Shown piece after piece: positions 34,943 to 44,189 of a stretch of 64,000 nucleotides of DNA. Numbering within the stretch: the stretch's first letter is position 1; every line of letters starts with the position of its first letter. The translations under genes were made by a program, and so were the position numbers. This stretch comes from Dyadobacter flavalbus (GTDB lineage: Bacteria > Bacteroidota > Bacteroidia > Cytophagales > Spirosomataceae): contig NZ_VBSN01000069.1 of NCBI RefSeq assembly GCF_006149045.1, positions 1 to 64,000 of the forward strand. Direction: 5' to 3'. Below the pieces are notes generated by a model, which was not told where the DNA came from, did not search any database, and saw only the letters and a program-made list of their open reading frames with translations.

Positions 34943-35899
34943 TTATTTCTTTAATCCGAGTTCTCTTAACCGTTCGTCCAGAAATTCTCCGGCGGTCATG
35001 TCAGTATAAAGCTTTGGTGTTTCGGGTGTTATGCAGCTTTCAAGACTTTTGAGGTTCATATCGGCCCGTGGATGCATAAAAAACGGAATGGAGTAACGTG
35101 AGGTGCCCATTTTTTCACGCGGCGGATTGACAACCCGGTGAATCGTGGATTTTAACTTATGGTTTGTCAGGCGGTCGAGCATATCGCCTACGTTCACAAC
35201 GATCTGATCGGGAAGCGCGGTAATGGCAATCCACTCGCCGTCTCTTCGGAGTACTTCCAGCCCTTCGGCACTGGCACCCATCAACAGCGTAATCAGATTG
35301 ATATCGCCGTGCGCAGCTGCCCGTACGGCTCCTTCGGGTACAAGTTCGGGATTCGGGATCGGGAAATAATGCAGTGCCCGCAGCAGGCTGTCGCCGTTTT
35401 TCACCTTGTCTTCAAAATAATCTTCCGGCAATTCCAGGTATAACGCAATGGCGCGCAGCAGCGTTTTTCCGGTATTTTCAAAGGTTTTGTAAACTTCCAG
35501 CGTATATTTTTCAAAATCTGGAAGTTCATCGGGAAAAATATTGGAAGGCATGTTGCCGATTGGCTCGGGCTGCCCGACATGATAAAACTCTTTCAGATCG
35601 GCTACTTTAAAGCCTTTCGCCGTTTCTTTTCCTTTTCCTATATAACCCCTTTGCCCGAAAAGTTCTGCAAATTCGTATTTCTTCTTGACTTCATCCGGCA
35701 GTGAAAAGAATTCCTTTACTGCATCGTAAAGCTCATTGCGCAGATTCTCGTCAAGGCCGTGATTTTTGATGGCTACAAATCCGATGTTGGTAAAAGCTTC
35801 GCCCAGGGCTGCAACAAATTGTTCCTTTTTCTGTATTTCTCCCGAAGTGAAATCGGCCAAATCCAGCGACGGGACCTGATTCAACAATGCTGGTTCCAT
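34943..35899 (-). CDS. 2-oxoglutarate/Fe(II)-dependent oxygenase, isopenicillin N synthase-like
   Basis: 318 residues. The N-terminal DIOX_N domain (about 10-110) is followed by the double-stranded beta-helix with iron ligands H197-x-D199 (AAHGDINLIT) and H254 (STIHRVVN). The 2OG or substrate carboxylate site R268-x-S270 follows. This is the HxD..H..RxS pattern of isopenicillin N synthase/flavonoid-type oxygenases. Bacterial members hydroxylate or cyclise small molecules; the substrate here is unknown. Six bases separate it from the chromate transporter gene, so they form an operon. Confidence 0.92.
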   Translation of the reverse strand: MEPALLNQVPSLDLADFTSGEIQKKEQFVAALGEAFTNIGFVAIKNHGLDENLRNELYDAVKEFFSLPDEVKKKYEFAELFGQRGYIGKGKETAKGFKVADLKEFYHVGQPEPIGNMPSNIFPDELPDFEKYTLEVYKTFENTGKTLLRAIALYLELPEDYFEDKVKNGDSLLRALHYFPIPNPELVPEGAVRAAAHGDINLITLLMGASAEGLEVLRRDGEWIAITALPDQIVVNVGDMLDRLTNHKLKSTIHRVVNPPREKMGTSRYSIPFFMHPRADMNLKSLESCITPETPKLYTDMTAGEFLDERLRELGLKK

Positions 35900-35953
35900 A
35901 GTTTGTATTTTCTGAATTGTGTAAAACGGACCATTTTTCCTGCGAAAATCTCA

Positions 35954-35985
35954 AACAGACCTGTCGTTCTGATGACAGGTCTGTT
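35954..35985 (-). terminator. Terminator after the sugar epimerase gene
   Basis: A 12-bp perfect stem (AACAGACCTGTC at 35954-35965 with 35974-35985) and an eight-base loop lie 42 bases past the epimerase stop. On the minus strand it is followed by TTGAGATTTTC, moderately T-rich. Confidence 0.75.
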
Positions 35986-36026
35986 ACTTACTTGATCATA
36001 AAAAAACGGCTGTACTGACAAAAATG

Positions 36027-36884
36027 CTACTCTTTCAAACCTTTTATGTACGCAATGGTCTGCGGAATCTGTTTCAGGTAAGAAGGACTTTCGTCTTCAA
36101 TAAAATAATGCTTGATCCCGACTTTGTTCGCTGCTTTCAGAATGGAAGGAATGTCAATGGAACCGGTTCCGAGCGCCACGTCATTGGTCGTAGGCGTGCC
36201 GCCTGACAAGTTGCCTTCAACGCCTTTTCTCAGATCTTTCAGGTGCATCAGTTTCCAGCGCGTAGGATATTTCAGCAGCAGTTTGGCAGGGTCCTGTCCC
36301 GGAAAAGCAGCCCAAAGCACGTCCATTTCAAAAGAAACATATTCCGGATTGGTGTTTTTTACAATGTAATCAAAAAGCGTTCCGTCTTCGTACGGGTAAA
36401 ATTCGTAACCGTGATTATGGTACGTAAGCGTAATGCCGGCTTCTTTCAGTTCTTTTCCGGCCTTGTTGAAATCGGCTACTGCTTTTTTTGCCGTTTCCAG
36501 GTCAAACGTTTTTCCGTGAGGAATCCACGCAACCATTACGTAATTAGCGCCCAAAGTTTTGGCATCCTTGATCGTCTGTTCGGTACTTTGGCTCAGCGCA
36601 TTGTAATCCGCACCGATGGAAACCATTTTGATGCCTCTTTTATCCAGCTGCTTGCGCAGTTCTTCCGTAGTCATTCCTTTGATCGGGCCGCCTTCCATTT
36701 CCGTTACGCCCAAGGATTTGATCGTATCCAGCGTTGCTTCAATGCCTTTGGGCCAGCTGCCGCGGAACGTATACGCCTGAAGACCGATCGGATTGGTGTA
36801 TAAAGGTTTTCCCTGCGCAAAAAGATTGCTGCTGCCGGTGATCAGCGTCAGTAGAAAGCAGCAGAAATACACTGTTTTTTTCAT
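36027..36884 (-). CDS. Exported sugar phosphate isomerase/epimerase (AP-endonuclease-2-like TIM barrel)
   Basis: 285 residues with a signal peptide ending near NLFAQG (about 25). The body is a xylose-isomerase-like TIM barrel: GLQAYTFRG at strand 1, MEGGPIKGM, VMVAWIPHGKTFD, TYHNHGYEF (metal-side His/Glu region) and FIEDESPS near the C-terminus. These proteins act on sugars, often epimerising or isomerising keto-sugar derivatives. Exported members with this arrangement are common in Bacteroidota and their substrates are usually unassigned. It stands alone, with a terminator downstream. Confidence 0.88.
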   Translation of the reverse strand: MKKTVYFCCFLLTLITGSSNLFAQGKPLYTNPIGLQAYTFRGSWPKGIEATLDTIKSLGVTEMEGGPIKGMTTEELRKQLDKRGIKMVSIGADYNALSQSTEQTIKDAKTLGANYVMVAWIPHGKTFDLETAKKAVADFNKAGKELKEAGITLTYHNHGYEFYPYEDGTLFDYIVKNTNPEYVSFEMDVLWAAFPGQDPAKLLLKYPTRWKLMHLKDLRKGVEGNLSGGTPTTNDVALGTGSIDIPSILKAANKVGIKHYFIEDESPSYLKQIPQTIAYIKGLKE

Positions 36885-37246
36885 GTAAATAATAGATTAA
36901 TGTTGGATAAATGTAAAAGCATCATCCTTTTCAGGAACATAATGCAGGTAAATGTACTTCCTCTTTTCAATACTAAAAACCGGCATTTTCTATTTGTCGG
37001 CCAAACGGCCTGTTTTCAGCTTGTAAACATTACTTTATACTTTTTTGTCTGTATTTGTTTGATTGCCGTAATTCCGTTTACAAGCCGTATTTAACAAAAA
37101 GGGTTCGTTGAAGTTGCCGGAAGTTCTTTAAGAGAAAGTTTCCATATCAAGTTCATTGGCGATGTAATGTTAGCAAAATCTGGAAAATACAGGCATAGAA
37201 TCTGATGTAAACACTATTTTTGAAATCGTAAAATCCTAAATTCCTT
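36885..37246. other. 362-bp intergenic gap
   Basis: AT-rich spacer between the divergent epimerase and EEP-family genes. A short open frame at 36900-37094 has no coding character. The only recognisable signal is the -7 element at 37215-37222. I see no RNA gene or repeat. Confidence 0.6.
37215..37222 (+). promoter_or_regulatory. -7 promoter element for the EEP-family gene
   Basis: TATTTTTG matches TAnnTTTG and lies 24 bases before the ATG at 37247. No clear TTG -33 element is seen at the usual spacing. Confidence 0.4.
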
Positions 37247-38062
37247 ATGTATACGACAAAAAATTTTTTGTTCAGTTTTCTGATTTTTCTTTCTTTATCT
37301 GCTTTTGCCAAAGATGATAACGGCAAGAATGTTTCAAAGTTCAGAAAACAGGGTTTCAGGGTAATGACCTACAATATTCATCATTGCAATCCGCCTTCTG
37401 CCGGCGATAAAATTGATGTGGAAGCCATAGCAAAAGTAATCAATGCTGAAAAACCCGATTTAGTGGCGCTTCAGGAAGTGGATGTGAACACGGAGCGTTC
37501 GGGAAAAGGAAAAAACCAGGCGCAGCAATTGGCCGAACTGACGGGCATGCAGTTTTACTTTTCAAAGGCCATTGATCATCAGGGCGGCGAGTACGGCGTT
37601 GCCGTTCTTTCCCGTTTTCCGGTTCTGGATTCGGTAAAATACAGCCTGCCGGTCCATGCGGACAAACCGGAAGAAAACCGCACGATTGCTGCAATTACCG
37701 TTAAGCTTCCATCGAAGCAGAAAATGATTTTTGCAAGCACGCACCTCGGCCTCAAAGAACCAAACCGGCTTTTGCAGGCGGAAACGATTATCAGTCATTT
37801 TGGAAAAACAGCAATGCCGATGATTCTGGCAGGTGATTTCAACGCCGTTCCGGAAAGTCCCGTTATGGCTGTTTTCAATCCGTATTTTACAAGTTCGTGT
37901 TCTGACTGCAAACCAACGATTCCGGTTGAAAACCCTTCAAAAACGATTGATTTTATTTTGCATAAGAAAGGAAGCAAACTGAAAAGCCTAGAAACGCGTG
38001 TCATGGATGAAAAATACGCGTCCGATCATTTGCCGGTTGTTGCCGATTTTGTATTGAATTAA
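37247..38062 (+). CDS. Exported endonuclease/exonuclease/phosphatase-family hydrolase
   Basis: 271 residues. A signal peptide (about 1-21, ends SAFA) is followed by the EEP fold: MTYNIHHC (metal-side Asn), LVALQEVDVNT (catalytic Glu), STHLGL, ILAGDFNAVPES (Asp/Asn pair) and YASDHLPVVADF (Asp-His). All catalytic positions are present. EEP enzymes cut phosphodiesters or phosphomonoesters in DNA, lipids or sugars; an exported enzyme of this size most likely acts on an extracytoplasmic phosphodiester. It converges with the FAN1-like gene (11 bases between stops). Confidence 0.92.
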   Translation: MYTTKNFLFSFLIFLSLSAFAKDDNGKNVSKFRKQGFRVMTYNIHHCNPPSAGDKIDVEAIAKVINAEKPDLVALQEVDVNTERSGKGKNQAQQLAELTGMQFYFSKAIDHQGGEYGVAVLSRFPVLDSVKYSLPVHADKPEENRTIAAITVKLPSKQKMIFASTHLGLKEPNRLLQAETIISHFGKTAMPMILAGDFNAVPESPVMAVFNPYFTSSCSDCKPTIPVENPSKTIDFILHKKGSKLKSLETRVMDEKYASDHLPVVADFVLN

Positions 38063-38073
38063 AAGAAAATCTT

Positions 38074-39777
38074 TTAATCCTTGATCCAGTTGACACGAAC
38101 AATCCGGCTTTGTACTGCGTGTTCCGCAAAGAAATGCTGCCAGTGCAATTGCCGCGACGACAAATGATCCGTCGGCGATTTGATTTCGATAAAAGCATAC
38201 TCGTTTTCATTCCATACGAGCAGGTCCGGAAAGCCGCGCGTGTTTTCGCGGAGATTTTGTGCAATCTCGATCATTACATCATGCAATTGCTGCGGGCTCA
38301 GCAGCGATGTAAGCGTAAGTACTTTTTCCAGTGCGCCTTCATACCACGGAACCAGCACGTTCGTCATGCCGAATTTTTCCATGTACGTCTGCGAGACAAT
38401 CTGATCTATAATTTCCTTCGTACTTGCCATTTTCAGGCGTTCATGGAGCTGTCCGGATCTTTTGTAATAAAAGTCCGGAAGAAAAAAATCAGACGGAACG
38501 CGCTGCATGGGATTGTGGATGGTTTTTACGTTCGTATCGTAAATAATATCCCAGAATAGCAGCCCGAACAACGCACGCCAAGGTTCGTTTTCACTGAAAA
38601 AAGCCTGAAATCCCTGCGCACGGTAATAATGCAGCGCACCCAGCTCGACCTGATGGCGGTACATAACCGGAATTTCAATGGCATCCGCCGCTTTCAGCGC
38701 CTGCGTCGTTCGCTTTACGACACGCTTTTTCTTGTTGCTGATTTTTTCATAAAAATCCTGACTGAAATAGCGTTCGTCTGCGTTCTGCGGGTTTTCCGCA
38801 ATTTCTTCACAAAGTGCTAGCGCTTCATCCGTTTCGCCCAGCGTATACAGAAGCCGTACTCTTCGTTCGCGTGCCGGCGCGTCGTTGGTCAGCTGATAAA
38901 TCGTGAGCGCCTGCGACAACATCTTTTTACGTTCCAGCCATGCGCTTACCCGGAGTATGAAGGCATTGTAAGCAGGCATGGCCTTGCTGCTGAGCCCGAT
39001 TCCGTTTACGGTTTGCCAGTTCATAAACCAGTCAAATATTTCTTCCGGCGGCAGCTCGTTTTTAAGGGCGTCAAACGTTTCCTTCATCAGTGAAACCATC
39101 AAAGTATCGTCCACATCTTTTCTGGAATCAAAACGGATGGCCAGATGCTGTTCATCAAAGGACTGGAAACGGACATGGCCGAGGTCGCGGATCACGAATT
39201 CGGTCATATCGGCATTCCGGTTGCCGAAAAACAGGAATTTCATCAGCATAACTTCCGCTTCATAACTTACTTTGACAACCGGTTCCGATCCGGAAATCAG
39301 TTTCAGCAACGTGGAACAGTCATATTCATGAACGAGCCAGCGCACAAGGTCCGGCTTCCGGATGCTTTTGGAAGGCATGATTTCCGGTTCAAGCTGTTTT
39401 GTGAAAATCAGATGTTCTGGCTTTGTGAAAAGATCCATAATCTCTTCCAGGCGGTCGGAATGATGTTCACAAACAGATTCAATAAAATGCTTTTCCAGCA
39501 GTTCGTTCAGAACCGCAGGCAAGTCGGAAATTTCGGAATAGGCGAGGCTGTTTACCCTGAAAAAGGATTTGCTGCGGTTACTGAAACGGATAAAAAGGCA
39601 TTGTGCATCCTCGGAAAGTGCGTAGTAATTGTCCAGAAAAGCCGTTTCGTTTTCATTCAGGACATGCGCGTACCTTTTACGTACGAAATCCAGCACATAA
39701 CAGAAATAATCATGATAATATTTGGGAGGAAGATCCGTCGGAAACCCTGTATTCTGCACTGTTGGATTCGGAAGCAC
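38074..39777 (-). CDS. FAN1-like VRR-NUC domain nuclease
   Basis: 567 residues. The C-terminal VRR-NUC domain has RGFPDLLVW and FIEIKSPTD followed by SSRQ, giving the PD (517-518) and E531-x-K533 of the PD-(D/E)xK active site. Residues 1-510 carry a helical region resembling the SAP-like and TPR parts of FAN1, with a PKYYHDYF..FVRKRYAHVL start. Eukaryotic and Pseudomonas FAN1 cut branched DNA and unhook interstrand crosslinks. Bacterial roles are inferred. The start codon is GTG at 39777; there is no ATG near the N-terminus. Cytoplasmic, no related repair gene nearby. Confidence 0.88.
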   Translation of the reverse strand: MLPNPTVQNTGFPTDLPPKYYHDYFCYVLDFVRKRYAHVLNENETAFLDNYYALSEDAQCLFIRFSNRSKSFFRVNSLAYSEISDLPAVLNELLEKHFIESVCEHHSDRLEEIMDLFTKPEHLIFTKQLEPEIMPSKSIRKPDLVRWLVHEYDCSTLLKLISGSEPVVKVSYEAEVMLMKFLFFGNRNADMTEFVIRDLGHVRFQSFDEQHLAIRFDSRKDVDDTLMVSLMKETFDALKNELPPEEIFDWFMNWQTVNGIGLSSKAMPAYNAFILRVSAWLERKKMLSQALTIYQLTNDAPARERRVRLLYTLGETDEALALCEEIAENPQNADERYFSQDFYEKISNKKKRVVKRTTQALKAADAIEIPVMYRHQVELGALHYYRAQGFQAFFSENEPWRALFGLLFWDIIYDTNVKTIHNPMQRVPSDFFLPDFYYKRSGQLHERLKMASTKEIIDQIVSQTYMEKFGMTNVLVPWYEGALEKVLTLTSLLSPQQLHDVMIEIAQNLRENTRGFPDLLVWNENEYAFIEIKSPTDHLSSRQLHWQHFFAEHAVQSRIVRVNWIKD

Positions 39778-40077
39778 TTCGTTGTAAACGGATGAAACTG
39801 ATTTTACGTAAAGTTAAAATTAACAAAATAAGTTCTTTGAACAGAAACAGCCTGTGACTTTTTACAGGAATATTTCCATATAATTGGAATAAATGCAACG
39901 GGAAAACGGAGCCAAATGAAGCTTGATGAAAATTTCGCAAATTTATCAAATAATAGAAAAATTAGAATCAATAATTGGATTATACTTATTATAAATGCTT
40001 GCTTTTCTGATTTATATAGTATATAATAAAGAATTTAAATTACATTTGTTACCTATGGAAAACAATTTTACCTGCCC
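39778..40077. other. 300-bp AT-rich gap upstream of pgk
   Basis: No gene is seen. It contains the pgk -7 element at 40041-40048, a weak hairpin (CCTGT at 39851-39855 with ACAGG at 39864-39868) and a palindrome TTCCA-TATAAT-TGGAA at 39874-39889, which could be a regulator site. The divergent nuclease gene starts at its left end. Confidence 0.5.
40041..40048 (+). promoter_or_regulatory. -7 promoter element for pgk
   Basis: TACATTTG matches TAnnTTTG and lies 29 bases before the pgk ATG. The -33 element is not clear. Confidence 0.5.
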
Positions 40078-41268
40078 ATGACAACATTAGATTCCTATGA
40101 TTTCTCAGGCAAAAAAGCCTTGGTCCGCGTTGACTTCAATGTTCCGCTAAATGAAAAATTCGAGATTACGGACGATACACGTATCCGTGCCACGATTCCA
40201 ACGATTACTAAAATCCTTAATGACGGAGGCGCTGTTATTCTGATGTCTCACCTTGGACGCCCGAAAGATGGCCCGACCGAAAAATACTCTTTGAAGCACC
40301 TTGTAAATCCTCTGTCGCTGATACTTGGAAAAACGATCAAGTTCGCCGACGACTGCATCGGGGAAAATGCAAAGGAAATGGCTGACGCGTTGCAGCCGGG
40401 AGAAGTATTGCTGCTGGAAAACCTGCGCTTTTACAAGGAAGAGGAAAAAGGAAATGAGGAATTTGCGGAGAAGTTATCCAAATTAGGTGATGTGTGGGTA
40501 ATGGATGCATTTGGAACCGCGCACCGTGCACATGCGTCTACGGCGGTTATCGGCAAATTCTTTACCGACAAGGTTTGCGGGTACGTTATGCAGGCGGAGC
40601 TGGACAATGCAGAAAGATTGCTTGAACATTCCGAAAGGCCGTTTACGGCCATTATGGGCGGCGCCAAAATCTCTGATAAAATCCTGATCATCGAGCGTCT
40701 GATCGACAAAGTGGACAACCTGATCATCGGCGGCGGCATGTCCTATACATTTGCCAAAGCAAACGGCGGAAATATCGGTCAATCTCTTTTGGAGGCAGAC
40801 AAGCAGGAACTTACGCTTGAACTGGTGAAAAAAGCAAAAGACAAAGGTGTAAACCTGATTTTGCCCGTTGATACTGTGATTGCGGATAAGTTCAGCAACG
40901 ATGCAGAGCGCAAAGTAGTGAAAGCAGGTGAAATTCCGGATGACTGGCAAGGTCTGGACATTGGTCCGGAAACGATCAAGGTTTTCTCCGAAATCGTGAA
41001 AAATTCCAAAACCGTACTCTGGAACGGACCGATGGGTGTGTTTGAATTCCCGAACTTTGCACAAGGCACCAATGCCATTGCTGAATCCGTTGTGGCTGTA
41101 ACCGAAGATAACGACGCATTTTCGCTGATCGGCGGTGGTGACTCGGCTTCTGCGATCAACAATGCAGGATACGGCGACCGTGTAAGTTATGTTTCCACCG
41201 GCGGCGGCGCTCTGCTCGAATACATGGAAGGAAAAGTACTTCCCGGCGTTGCGGCACTGGAAAATTAA
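40078..41268 (+). CDS. pgk: Phosphoglycerate kinase
   Basis: 396 residues. It has the N-terminal VRVDFNVPLN signature (Asp/Asn contacts to 3-phosphoglycerate), LMSHLGRPK, the AHRAHAST segment, IMGGAKISDKI and the C-terminal nucleotide-binding GGGDSASAINNAG. It catalyses the ATP-forming step of glycolysis between 1,3-bisphosphoglycerate and 3-phosphoglycerate. It is monocistronic, with its own -7 promoter element and a good terminator. Fructose-bisphosphate aldolase is in the same window at 54229-55308 but not linked. Confidence 0.98.
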   Translation: MTTLDSYDFSGKKALVRVDFNVPLNEKFEITDDTRIRATIPTITKILNDGGAVILMSHLGRPKDGPTEKYSLKHLVNPLSLILGKTIKFADDCIGENAKEMADALQPGEVLLLENLRFYKEEEKGNEEFAEKLSKLGDVWVMDAFGTAHRAHASTAVIGKFFTDKVCGYVMQAELDNAERLLEHSERPFTAIMGGAKISDKILIIERLIDKVDNLIIGGGMSYTFAKANGGNIGQSLLEADKQELTLELVKKAKDKGVNLILPVDTVIADKFSNDAERKVVKAGEIPDDWQGLDIGPETIKVFSEIVKNSKTVLWNGPMGVFEFPNFAQGTNAIAESVVAVTEDNDAFSLIGGGDSASAINNAGYGDRVSYVSTGGGALLEYMEGKVLPGVAALEN

Positions 41269-41298
41269 AAGCTGAAATTTTATATAATACTGATAATA

Positions 41299-41334
41299 AG
41301 AAATCCATCCCTCACAGCGGGGGATGGATTTTCT
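41299..41334. terminator. Terminator after pgk
   Basis: AATCCATCCC (41302-41311) pairs with GGGATGGATT (41321-41330), extended by AGA/TCT. A T-rich stretch follows on the plus strand and A-rich bases lie before it, so it may also serve the converging receptor gene. Confidence 0.85.
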
Positions 41335-41389
41335 GCATAACAAACCTAACTAATTATGAAAAAGACTTTTTCAAGCCTATATTCCTGAT

Positions 41390-43834
41390 TTAACCGCCGC
41401 TGTTGGCACGTTTCTGCAGATCGTCTGAGCCGGTATTGCGCTCGCGTGCACCTTTTACGTTCTGATTTCCGAAATTGTAAGTAAAAGTAAGCCTGAACTG
41501 GCGGCTTGGCCATTCTGAACGGACTGAAAAGTCGATGTCCTTGTAAACCGCTTTTCCGCGGAAACGGTTGGTCCAGAAAATGTCGTTCACATTCAGCCGG
41601 ATTGTTCCTTTTTTGTTCAGGATATTTTTCTGCAAACCCGCATTGAGCATACCCATTGGTTTTGCAGCATACAATCCGTAAAAAGCTCTGCTGTTATACC
41701 AGCCGGAAAGCTCTGCAGACCAGCCTTTCGGCATTGTAAACTGGCTGCTTGCGTACATATTCCATGACGTTTGCTTGATTTCCAGTTTTTCAGCCAGATA
41801 AATAGAATTATAATGATTGTAAACTCCCGTAAAGTTGGTCTGCAGCTTCCACCATTTTGTGATCGGAACAGGAAATGAAATGGTAAGACTTACATTATCC
41901 TGATTGTCAAGATTATCCGAGGTAACAAAAGTCTTGTTTTCAGAAGCAATCTGTTGCGGAAGCTCATCTGCGATCATATCCTTAATCCGGCTGTAAGCCA
42001 GTGTCGTGTTCAGGAAACTTTTGTAAACGTGCACAAGCTGGAATGAATTCGTGTACTGCGGTTTCAGATTCGGATTTCCGCGCTGGAAAGTATAAGGGTC
42101 CAGATAAAATTCAAACGGATTAAGCGACTGGTAATTCGGGCGGTCAATGCGGCGGCTGTAAGAAATATTGATTACGTTATTGGTATCCAGCTGATTGGAA
42201 AGAAATATGCTTGGGAAAAGGTTGATATAATTGCGGTCGCGCTTCTGATTCAGTGTTACCGAATTGCCGATGGAATGCGTATGTTCCCCGCGAAGCCCAA
42301 GCTGATATTTGATTTTTTTGCTAATGCTTCCGCCATAATTAATGTATGCGGCATTTACATTCTCGGAGTATTTGAACTGGTTGGAACGCTTCGGATCCAG
42401 GTTCCAGTCATCCGTTTTTATTTCAAAAATCATATTGTTGTCCGAAGCCACAAGGCTGGATTTTAATCCGGTTTCCAGTTTTCCTTTGCCCAATGGCTGT
42501 GCATAATCCAGTTTGGCCACGCCGATATTGATGTTCGATGGCATGTTGTTCCTTACAATTTCAGGATTTCCGTCCGGCTGTCCGTCCGGTTTGGCATAAC
42601 GCGTATCCAGCGTGCTTTTCTGCTTGCCGTCGTAATTAACGTAGTCCAGATCAAATGTCAGCTCTTTTCCTTTGTCATTAAACTGATGCTTGAAATTGAT
42701 GTTGGAGCTTATGTTGTTCATTTTGCTGCCGTTATAAACATTCGTCCTGAAAGTCCGCTGAAGAACAAGGTCTTCATTCAGGATCCGCGTGTTGGTTACG
42801 CCGTACGGATTGCTCCAGTCGTTGTGAAAACCCGAAACCAGTATGCCGATTGTGGTTTTGTCCGTTGCAAAATAATCGACGCCGGCTCTTACATTGTAAT
42901 ACTGTGATTTGTTCACACGATCCGTTCTCTGGTCGAAAATGGTCACTTTGTTTTCATACGGAATCTTGCGGTAAATGTCGTTGTTGTTAAAACCTTTGTT
43001 GAAAAAAGCGCCGCCGCTGATAAAAGTGCTGATTTTGCCGGCCCTGTGATTAATCGTAGCCGTTGCGCTCGACCTTCCGTAACGGGCGTATGCAGCGCCA
43101 AGATTCACGTTTCCGTTGGTTCCGTAGTTTTTGTTGCGTTTCATTTTGATATTGATGATCCCGGAATTTCCCGCCGCATCATATTTTGCCGAAGGATTTG
43201 TGATCAGTTCAATTTTTTCAATATTGTCGCTTGGCGTGTTCCGGAGCAGCGTAATGAGTTCCTGCTGCGATAAAAAAGTCTGTTTTCCATCAATCTGAAC
43301 AATGACGCCTTCTTTTCCGCGCAGCTTCAGTTGCTCGTTCTGCTGGTCAACGGTAACGCCGGGCGCACGTTCAAGCACTTCCAGCGCCGTAGCGCCTGCC
43401 GAAACAATGCTGTTTTCCACATTTACGACGGTGCGGTCAATTTCCTGTTCTATAAATGGTTTTTTAGAAACAACCGTTACTTCATTCAGTGACTGCGTGT
43501 CTGTTTTTAATGTAAAGGCCGGAAGATTTACAGAATTGGATGCAACTGAAAATACATCGCTGTATTTTTTCTGGTAACCGACCATGGAAACCAGCGTCAG
43601 GTATTTTCCCTCTGCAACCTGATCAAACAAAAACTTGCCGTTTTCATCTGCTGCAAGTCCTTTTACAAGCACAGAATCTTTTGCATGAAGCAGCAGAATG
43701 TTGACAAACGGGAAAGGCTGGGATTTTTCATCAAGCACTGAGCCGGAGACTTTTCCATTGCCGGAAGATGTTTGGGCGGATGCAAAAATCCCTGTCAGCA
43801 GCAATGCTGCAGTTAGGTTAATAAAGAATTTCAT
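41390..43834 (-). CDS. Outer-membrane beta-barrel receptor with carboxypeptidase-like N-terminal domain
   Basis: 814 residues. Order: signal peptide (1-20), CarboxypepD_reg-like domain (about 25-115, VSGSVLDEKSQPFPFVNI), a plug-like domain (about 120-235, with RAPGVTVDQQNEQLKLRGKEG), and an OMP_b-brl_3-type barrel to a C-terminal YNFGNQNV and a polar tail. The NPFEFYLDPYTFQRGNPNLKPQ turn motif is typical. It is a TonB-receptor-like family widespread in Bacteroidota without a SusD partner. Ligand unknown. The C-terminus carries a short extension after the usual terminal strand, ending RANSGG. Confidence 0.88.
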   Translation of the reverse strand: MKFFINLTAALLLTGIFASAQTSSGNGKVSGSVLDEKSQPFPFVNILLLHAKDSVLVKGLAADENGKFLFDQVAEGKYLTLVSMVGYQKKYSDVFSVASNSVNLPAFTLKTDTQSLNEVTVVSKKPFIEQEIDRTVVNVENSIVSAGATALEVLERAPGVTVDQQNEQLKLRGKEGVIVQIDGKQTFLSQQELITLLRNTPSDNIEKIELITNPSAKYDAAGNSGIINIKMKRNKNYGTNGNVNLGAAYARYGRSSATATINHRAGKISTFISGGAFFNKGFNNNDIYRKIPYENKVTIFDQRTDRVNKSQYYNVRAGVDYFATDKTTIGILVSGFHNDWSNPYGVTNTRILNEDLVLQRTFRTNVYNGSKMNNISSNINFKHQFNDKGKELTFDLDYVNYDGKQKSTLDTRYAKPDGQPDGNPEIVRNNMPSNINIGVAKLDYAQPLGKGKLETGLKSSLVASDNNMIFEIKTDDWNLDPKRSNQFKYSENVNAAYINYGGSISKKIKYQLGLRGEHTHSIGNSVTLNQKRDRNYINLFPSIFLSNQLDTNNVINISYSRRIDRPNYQSLNPFEFYLDPYTFQRGNPNLKPQYTNSFQLVHVYKSFLNTTLAYSRIKDMIADELPQQIASENKTFVTSDNLDNQDNVSLTISFPVPITKWWKLQTNFTGVYNHYNSIYLAEKLEIKQTSWNMYASSQFTMPKGWSAELSGWYNSRAFYGLYAAKPMGMLNAGLQKNILNKKGTIRLNVNDIFWTNRFRGKAVYKDIDFSVRSEWPSRQFRLTFTYNFGNQNVKGARERNTGSDDLQKRANSGG

Positions 43835-44189
43835 GGCTAACAGATTAAATGTTTATCGTTAATAACTGTCAGGAAGAGGAGATGAGAAGAACGAAATCCT
43901 GTAACCCGGCCGTTAGTACAATGTAAAAGTAAGTACTTTGTATAACATAGAACCTTAGATTACATAAAAGGTTTTTAATTTATATAAACGGCGGGTGTGT
44001 ACCGGTGTTCGTTTTATAGATACAAAGAGAATAAACAAAGTTGCTCAAGTGCAGAAAAAAAGTTTCAGCGGTTGCTTTGCCGTATGAATGAGCAGCGGAG
44101 GAAGGAAAGAGGGGCGAAGAGGCAGGGCATAAAAAAACCGTTTCGCAGCTTATGCCTTGAAACGGTTTGGAATTTTATATTAAGGGCCC
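43835..44189. other. 355-bp gap upstream of the receptor gene
   Basis: No gene is seen; the short frame at 43997-44203 lacks coding character. It holds a direct repeat AGTAC-aa-TGTA (43915-43925) and AGTAC-tt-TGTA (43932-43942), 17 bases apart, about 80-110 bases before the receptor start. The terminator of the cold-shock gene lies at 44131-44168. Confidence 0.5.
44135..44168 (-). terminator. Terminator after the cold-shock gene
   Basis: GAAACGGTTT/AAACCGTTTC 10-bp stem (44135-44144 with 44159-44168). A run of seven T follows on the minus strand. It starts 21 bases past the cold-shock stop. Confidence 0.85.

Noticed and set aside
36900..37094. A 64-residue plus-strand open frame in the gap before the EEP gene
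   Set aside because: Hydrophobic by AT-rich composition only, with no conservation signal or promoter spacing that favours it.
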